A stretch of 39,024 nucleotides of DNA from Anderseniella sp051010195 (lineage in GTDB: Bacteria > Pseudomonadota > Alphaproteobacteria > Rhizobiales > Aestuariivirgaceae), in NCBI GenBank assembly GCA_051010195.1, contig JBPCVV010000304.1, forward strand, positions 1 through 39,024, written 5' to 3'. Shown in pieces: positions 33,980 through 39,024 of this stretch (its first letter is position 1; each line of letters opens with the position of its first letter). The position numbers were made by a program, and so were the translations under genes. The notes beneath the pieces were generated by a model. It saw only the letters and a program-made list of their open reading frames with translations, had not been told where the DNA came from and searched no databases.

Positions 33980-35755
33980 TTACTCCCTCAGGGTTTCCTG
34001 TTTGATTGAGGGTCGACCCCGGTTGGAGTCCGTTGACTGGCGTCTGGCCATTCCCGCTTCAACGGAATAGAGACGATCTGCAATCTGTTTCCAGGCCTCG
34101 CGATGAGTAATGGCAATGATAGTGCAATGCCTCCTGAGGGAGGCAATCTTGCTGCAGATTTCTGCTTCTGTTTCCTTATCCAGCGCGCTGGTGGCCTCGT
34201 CGCAAATCAGCAGTGATGGCTTGCGGACCAAGGCGCGGGCGAGTGACAGGCGTTGCCGTTGTCCTCCGCTCAGCCTGGCGCCCATGTTGCCTATGTGGGT
34301 ATCCAGCCCTTTTTCGAGTTCCTGCACAAATTCTGATGCTCCGGCCATATCCAGAGCTTGCCAGATATCTCCATCATCGATCGCATTGTCTCCAAGAGAC
34401 AGATTTTGCCTTACATCACCATGCAGCAAGGTCAGTTCCTGGGGTACGTAGCCGATCATGGATCTCCAGCCATGCACATCAATCTCCGCTAGCGAAACAC
34501 CGTCAATCAGCACCTCGCCGGAACTGGGTTTTATGAGTCCCGTAATCAGGTCAACAAGCGTTGTCTTTCCCGAACCTGACTTGCCGTAGAGCACCGTCAC
34601 ATCGCCGGCGTCCACCTCAATATCAATTGATTTCAAGGTCGGCTTGTCCGCATAACTGAAGTCGATGCGAGCCAGCTTGATGCCGCTGGTTAGGTTTGGC
34701 TGCAGCGTCCCGGTCCAGGATTCGTTGGCATCAGAGGCACGGTCGGCAAGTCGCATGACTCCGTTAAACGCAGCCTGCTGCAAGGATGCAATCTGCAGTT
34801 GCTCCTGCATCTTCTTGATCAGTGCAACCACCTGATAATAGATGATGCCGAGTACTATCAGGTCAGCGAGTTTCGCATCAAAAACGACGGAACCAATGTA
34901 AAAACCAGAAGTCACAGTGATTGCGAGCAGGATGTCCTGGCCCTGACCCAATGCATGCCTGGATAGCATCATTCTGTAGTAGGCCTGGTAAAGCTGCTCG
35001 ACCAACGAAGCAAACAGCTGATTGAATGGCTGGCCGCGCCCCATCGCCTTAATGGGCTTCATGTTGTTGATCGTGTTTTGCACATGCGAGCCCAGTTGCG
35101 ATGTGCGCTTCCACTGTTGCTCACCAGCCTCACGGGCCATGACAACCAGGCGATACATCGGGTAGGAAACAAAGGCGGCAGCGACAGCCGTGAGCAAAAT
35201 CATCCAGCCAGAGATCAATGTTGCAGCTGCAACAAGAGCAAATGCCTGAATGCCGGATACAATGACCTGCGAGGTAGAATAGAAAGCCTCTCCAGCCATC
35301 ATCGACTGTACTGACATTGAATTGGATAGCCGGCCTGGCGCCTGGTTGATAAAATATCTCCATCGCGCAGCCAGCACATTCTTCAGCAGCAGCATTCGAA
35401 TTTCTGCCTGTACACGTGCAACCGAAGCAGACACGTAGCTCATGGCCAGCATTGTCATCATTGCCTTTGCGCTCAGGAGACCTGCGATAATCAGGCAAAG
35501 GTTGCCCAGTGTAGGTTTTATTCCCACAGCGTTGAACACGTCCTGGAAAACTTTGTTCAGTTGGGAATCGCTTGAGACGCTATCGCCGCCAATTTCACCA
35601 ATCACAGGTAGTATTGCACCCATGCTGGCCATGTTGAGAAAACCCGCCAAGCAGACGCATAGGAGTACTGACCCAGGTCGAGCGCCTGGTGCACGCAGGA
35701 AAATGTCTGCGAGCGAGTACTTGGTTTCCTCGGCATCTTGTTCTTCTTGGTTCAT
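33980..35755 (-). CDS. ABC exporter, fused permease-ATPase
   Basis: This 591-residue half-size exporter has a membrane domain at about residues 25-330 with six predicted helices and an ATPase domain from about 370. The ATPase shows Walker A GKSGSGKTT (391-399), signature LSGGQRQR (495-502), Walker B LLICDEATSALD (Asp519, Glu520) and the switch His in ITHREAW (about 551). It has no N-terminal C39 peptidase domain, so it does not itself cut a double-glycine leader. It runs toward the nucleotidyltransferase gene and is divergent to a sulfotransferase gene. It probably exports the product of this cassette (a modified peptide or glycan), by analogy with the exporters of lasso peptide clusters. Confidence 0.88.
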   Translation of the reverse strand: MNQEEQDAEETKYSLADIFLRAPGARPGSVLLCVCLAGFLNMASMGAILPVIGEIGGDSVSSDSQLNKVFQDVFNAVGIKPTLGNLCLIIAGLLSAKAMMTMLAMSYVSASVARVQAEIRMLLLKNVLAARWRYFINQAPGRLSNSMSVQSMMAGEAFYSTSQVIVSGIQAFALVAAATLISGWMILLTAVAAAFVSYPMYRLVVMAREAGEQQWKRTSQLGSHVQNTINNMKPIKAMGRGQPFNQLFASLVEQLYQAYYRMMLSRHALGQGQDILLAITVTSGFYIGSVVFDAKLADLIVLGIIYYQVVALIKKMQEQLQIASLQQAAFNGVMRLADRASDANESWTGTLQPNLTSGIKLARIDFSYADKPTLKSIDIEVDAGDVTVLYGKSGSGKTTLVDLITGLIKPSSGEVLIDGVSLAEIDVHGWRSMIGYVPQELTLLHGDVRQNLSLGDNAIDDGDIWQALDMAGASEFVQELEKGLDTHIGNMGARLSGGQRQRLSLARALVRKPSLLICDEATSALDKETEAEICSKIASLRRHCTIIAITHREAWKQIADRLYSVEAGMARRQSTDSNRGRPSIKQETLRE

Positions 35756-35882
35756 TGAAGAAGTTAGACATCCCGTATAGTGATACTAGGCAACAGTATT
35801 GCTCTCGATCCCCGGTGCGGCTACCAAAGAGTCTCTTGGTTGCCTTAGCGCCAGAGAGACGCAAACACAACTGGTGGGTCAA

Positions 35883-36785
35883 GTGCTGAAGAAACTATTT
35901 GGTGTTCGTGGCGTGGGCGGCCAGCATTCCCACTCCGAACATCACCCGGCAGAACCGGTTTTCTTGCTGGCGCCCAGTCAGCGATCCGGAACCAATTACC
36001 TTTTCAATATGCTTGTTGAAACGAGTATCTGTCGGAGGCCTGAGACAAGTATCACAGCTGGAGAAGATTTCTTTGTGCATTACTCCGATCTGCTGATGCA
36101 ATACGTCGACAAGATCGGCGATAGACGCGCTGAGATGGATTTTCTGTCTGCCGAACAAGCTCAGGAAGCGCGCGATATCTTGTTATGCCGCCTTGGCGAG
36201 ACCCTTGCCGGACTGATCGGCAAAACAAGCGACGTTCCAATTCTTGTGAAGACGCCGAGCACGCGGAATATCGCCAACATTTTTACCCTGTTTCCGGCGT
36301 CAAAGCTGATCATCCTCTGTCGTGATGGGCGCGATACCAGTCATTCGCTCCACCGGTCCGGAATGGCAAAAACCTGGAAAGCAGCATTTGAGAGTTGGGC
36401 TCAAGGTGTAGATGAAGCCATCCAGTTTGCCGGCGCTCCGGGCAATCCTGCTGCAACCCCCGGACCGGTCAAGTGGATAAAGTATGAAGAAGCAGTTGAA
36501 GACCCTCGCTCGACCTGCCGGGAGCTTGCAACATTCGTAGGTCGAAGCTGTGACAATATAAATTGGGATGGCCTGCGAAAGTTGGAAATCTACGGTTCGT
36601 CGGAATCTGGCGGTGACAGGAAGAATTGGACCTATAAAACCGAAAAGCAAGCGGATTCATTTCAGCCCATCGGCCGGTGGCGTGAATGGAACCGCAGCCG
36701 GATAAGGTCATTCAAGAAAGCCGCGAACCAACAGTTGATCGATCTAGGCTACGAGCAGGATGCCGGTTGGCCGAAACGACACTAG
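35883..36785 (+). CDS. PAPS-dependent sulfotransferase
   Basis: This protein of about 300 residues has the 5'-phosphosulfate loop SQRSGTNYL (residues 32-40) and the 3'-phosphate-binding segment CRDGRDTSHS (146-155) of sulfotransferases. It transfers sulfate from PAPS to a hydroxyl or amino group on an unknown acceptor. A KTPSTRNIANIF helix and a C-terminal WREWNRSRIRSFKK fit the family. The start is uncertain: the frame is open to a TTG at 35799, GTG at 35883 has GGTGGG just upstream and gives a short N-terminus before the first strand. It is transcribed divergently from the ABC exporter, so a shared promoter region lies at 35756-35882. Confidence 0.8.
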   Translation: MLKKLFGVRGVGGQHSHSEHHPAEPVFLLAPSQRSGTNYLFNMLVETSICRRPETSITAGEDFFVHYSDLLMQYVDKIGDRRAEMDFLSAEQAQEARDILLCRLGETLAGLIGKTSDVPILVKTPSTRNIANIFTLFPASKLIILCRDGRDTSHSLHRSGMAKTWKAAFESWAQGVDEAIQFAGAPGNPAATPGPVKWIKYEEAVEDPRSTCRELATFVGRSCDNINWDGLRKLEIYGSSESGGDRKNWTYKTEKQADSFQPIGRWREWNRSRIRSFKKAANQQLIDLGYEQDAGWPKRH

Positions 36786-36825
36786 AGCAACTTTGAAGCG
36801 ATCAGTTTTGTAATTCTTGGCTGCC

Positions 36826-36951
36826 TCAATTGAAAATCATGCTGGTCAGATTCACGTCGGTGCGGAAACCTCCATTCAGTACGTTCGCCGCAGGAAGATT
36901 TTGGCTAAGCCCTGCTCCAAGCGCGTTGCTGGCATTGAATTTCGATTTCAC
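36826..36951 (-). CDS. Candidate 41-residue small protein, uncertain
   Basis: A minus-strand frame downstream of galU gives a 41-residue peptide from a GTG at 36951 (if GTG is read as Met): MKSKFNASNALGAGL then SQNLPAANVLNGG and a hydrophobic FRTDVNLTSMIFN end. No clear ribosome site precedes the GTG. The frame also runs back without a stop into galU, so it could be a shadow or a decayed gene. Codon use looks like a coding region by eye. It has no Cys and no obvious RiPP core. I do not recognise it. Confidence 0.22.
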   Translation of the reverse strand: MKSKFNASNALGAGLSQNLPAANVLNGGFRTDVNLTSMIFN

Positions 36952-36965
36952 AGCTGAAAACCAGT

Positions 36966-37856
36966 TCAGCCCAGCCCGCCGTTTTTTGCGATAATCTGCT
37001 TCAGTACAGATGCGAATTGCGGGCTGATGTCGGGACGCGACAGGCCGAGGGCAACATTGGCGGCCAGAAAACCGACCTTGTCGCCGCAATCGTAAGTGGT
37101 TCCCTTGAATGTCAGCCCGAAAAAGTCCTGCCGGTCCATCAGCGTGAGCATGCTGTCGGTGAGCTGAATTTCGCCACCGGCCCCGGCGGTCTGCTTGTCC
37201 AGAAGATCGAAAATTTCGGGCTGCAGGATGTAACGGCCGGATATGATGAGATTTGACGGTGCATCTTCCTGTTTCGGTTTTTCAACCATCGAGGTGATTT
37301 CAAATCCGGCCCCGGCATCAGCGCCGACGCCGACAACACCATATTTATGAACCTGGTCCTGCGGCACTTCTTCTACTGCCACCACATTGCCGCCGTGTGC
37401 CTCATAGACACCCTTCATCTGCGCCAGGCATCCCGGAGAAGCGTGGATAAACATGTCGGGTAACAGCAGGGCAAACGGCTCATTGCCGACAAGCTCACGT
37501 GCACACCAGACCGCATGACCCAGGCCGAGCGGCTCCTGCTGGCGGGTGAAACTTGCCTGGCCGGCGCCGGGCAGATCTGCATCGAGGATTTCTAGTTCAA
37601 CGGTCTTGTTGCGGCGCTTCAGGGTTTCTTCAAGTTCAAACTGCTTGTCAAAGTGATCCTCGATCACCGCCTTGTTGCGGCCGGTTACAAAGATGAAATG
37701 CTCTATGCCGGCTTCGCGCGCCTCGTCCACAGCAAGCTGGATCACCGGGCGGTCGACAATGGTCAGCATTTCCTTCGGTACGGCCTTGGTGGCCGGCAGG
37801 AACCGAGTGCCTAGTCCTGCAACGGGAAACACCGCCTTTTTGATTTTGCCGTTCAT
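36966..37856 (-). CDS. galU: UTP--glucose-1-phosphate uridylyltransferase
   Basis: This 296-residue enzyme makes UDP-glucose from UTP and glucose-1-phosphate. The N-terminal VFPVAGLGTRFLPATKAVPKEML is the nucleotide-binding signature of GalU. VTGRNKAVIEDHFD, LPDMFIH, MVEKPKQEDAPSNLIISGRYIL and YDCGDKVGFLAANVALGL follow in the standard order and the full length fits the family. The ATG at 37856 is the usual family start. It is divergent from galE across a 177-bp gap, and together they supply UDP-glucose and UDP-galactose. Confidence 0.96.
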   Translation of the reverse strand: MNGKIKKAVFPVAGLGTRFLPATKAVPKEMLTIVDRPVIQLAVDEAREAGIEHFIFVTGRNKAVIEDHFDKQFELEETLKRRNKTVELEILDADLPGAGQASFTRQQEPLGLGHAVWCARELVGNEPFALLLPDMFIHASPGCLAQMKGVYEAHGGNVVAVEEVPQDQVHKYGVVGVGADAGAGFEITSMVEKPKQEDAPSNLIISGRYILQPEIFDLLDKQTAGAGGEIQLTDSMLTLMDRQDFFGLTFKGTTYDCGDKVGFLAANVALGLSRPDISPQFASVLKQIIAKNGGLG

Positions 37857-38033
37857 GGTTCTGACACCTTCCCCTCAATTGCCCCAGTGTTATGCGATCC
37901 CTCTCCGGGACGAGGCCCGGACAGTAAAGCTTTCTAAACGGTTTGTTTGGGTTTTGTTAGCACAATCAGCCCTCGAACAGGCCCGTGATTCGGGCGAAAA
38001 CCAACTCAAACAATCCGGGGACGCAATCAGCAG

Positions 38034-39020
38034 ATGAGTGTTCTGGTAACCGGCGGCGCAGGCTATATCGGTTCGCACATGGTGCTCGCCCTGTGTGATG
38101 CCAGCCATGATGTCGTGGTGCTCGACAACCTGTCTACCGGAGTGTCGTGGGCGGTTGCACCGCAAGCCAGGTTGATCGAGGGCGATATCGGCGATGAAGA
38201 GCTGACGCTGGACATCATCGGTGAACACAAGGTGGATGCAATCATTCACTTTGCCGGCTCCATAATCGTGCCCGAGAGCGTGAGCGATCCGCTGGGGTAC
38301 TACCTCAACAACACCGTCAAGTCGCACTCGCTGATCCACAGTGCTGTGAAGGCCGGCGTGCCACATTTCATTTTTTCGTCCACCGCGGCCGTGTACGGCA
38401 ATCCTGCGACCGTGCCGGTATCGGAAGATGGCGACCTGTTGCCAATTTCGCCCTACGGTACCTCGAAGCTGATAACCGAGTTGATGCTGCGTGATGTGTC
38501 GCTTGCCCATGATCTGAACTATGTCGCGCTGAGATATTTCAATGTGGCCGGCGCTGATCCCAAGGGCCGAAGCGGCCAGTCGACACCCCAGGCGACCCAC
38601 CTGATCAAGGTGGCGTGCGAGGTCGCACTGGGCAAACGAGATCATCTTCAGATTTTCGGTCGTGATTATGATACGCGCGACGGCACCTGCATGCGCGACT
38701 ACATCCATGTCAGCGATCTTGTGCAGGCTCATGTGGATGCACTGACATACCTGCGCAGCGGCGCCGCAAGCCAGGTGTTCAATTGTGGATACGGCCAGGG
38801 CTATTCAGTGCTGGACGTGATCGGGGCAGTGGAGCGGGCCGCCGGCCACAAGCTGGATGCGCGCGACGGGCCCAGACGATCCGGTGATCCGGCGGAGATC
38901 ATTGCCAATGCGGACAGGGCGCGTTCCGTACTCGAATGGCAACCGCAGCATGACGATCTGGATTTTATCGCGGCAAGTGCACTTGCCTGGGAAAAACACC
39001 TGCAAGGCCGCAACAGCTGA
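38034..39020 (+). CDS. galE: UDP-glucose 4-epimerase
   Basis: This 328-residue enzyme interconverts UDP-glucose and UDP-galactose using tightly bound NAD. The NAD loop TGGAGYIGSH is at the N-terminus, LDNLSTG follows, and the catalytic Tyr141-X3-Lys145 pair lies in SPYGTSK. ALRYFNVAGADPKGR and RDYIHVSDLVQAH are the conserved substrate-binding blocks. The gene is complete and ends 4 nt before the window edge. It is divergent from galU, and the shared upstream gap holds both promoters. Confidence 0.96.
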   Translation: MSVLVTGGAGYIGSHMVLALCDASHDVVVLDNLSTGVSWAVAPQARLIEGDIGDEELTLDIIGEHKVDAIIHFAGSIIVPESVSDPLGYYLNNTVKSHSLIHSAVKAGVPHFIFSSTAAVYGNPATVPVSEDGDLLPISPYGTSKLITELMLRDVSLAHDLNYVALRYFNVAGADPKGRSGQSTPQATHLIKVACEVALGKRDHLQIFGRDYDTRDGTCMRDYIHVSDLVQAHVDALTYLRSGAASQVFNCGYGQGYSVLDVIGAVERAAGHKLDARDGPRRSGDPAEIIANADRARSVLEWQPQHDDLDFIAASALAWEKHLQGRNS

Positions 39021-39024
39021 AGCA

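Noticed and set aside
33964..36797. Shared TAGAGCAA words after the nucleotidyltransferase gene and after the sulfotransferase gene, considered as island boundary repeats
   Set aside because: Only 8 bases match and the surrounding sequence differs; this is expected by chance or from a common alphaproteobacterial intergenic motif.

Overview
The window looks like chromosomal DNA of an alphaproteobacterium, probably a marine or soil Hyphomicrobiales-type organism. This is inferred from the moderately high GC, TAT- and Sec-exported binding proteins, TRAP and Liv-type uptake systems, a fused indolepyruvate oxidoreductase and a QmcA/NfeD pair. No rRNA, tRNA, CRISPR array, transposase or integrase was seen.

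Region 1 (1-9.4 kb) handles small organic acids. An FMN L-lactate dehydrogenase-like enzyme and a class I glutamine amidotransferase (PuuD-like) run leftward. Divergent to them is a TRAP transporter: a TakP-like binding protein, a large DctQ, and a DctM carrying an extra coiled-coil C-terminal domain. An SDR oxidoreductase and an acyl-CoA dehydrogenase follow. Region 2 (9.4-12.4 kb) has a secreted C39/papain-like protein, then a leftward chromate pair (rhodanese-ChrB fusion, ChrA).

Region 3 (12.7-25.6 kb) is a catabolic block. It holds a fused indolepyruvate:ferredoxin oxidoreductase, a Crp/Fnr-type regulator, a long-chain acyl-CoA synthetase-like ligase, a complete branched-chain amino-acid-type ABC importer (G-H-M-K-F) and a PaaK-like ligase that has lost its ATP-binding P-loop. 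Together they suggest uptake of amino or aromatic acids and conversion to CoA thioesters. Region 4 (25.7-28.3 kb) is housekeeping: ferrochelatase, an SPFH/QmcA protein and NfeD.

Region 5 (28.4-36.8 kb) is the most unusual part. It encodes an N-terminal-twitch radical SAM enzyme, a PqqD-like protein with a long conserved-looking tail, an HprK-like kinase, two family-2 glycosyltransferases and a nucleotidyltransferase, the last five packed head to tail. A convergent ABC exporter and a sulfotransferase divergent from it complete the set. This resembles the tailoring and export part of a peptide (RiPP/lasso-like) or HPr-rel-A pathway, but I found no cyclase, leader peptidase or clear precursor gene. 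Region 6 (36.8-39.0 kb) holds divergent galU and galE, which supply UDP-sugars and could feed the glycosyltransferases.
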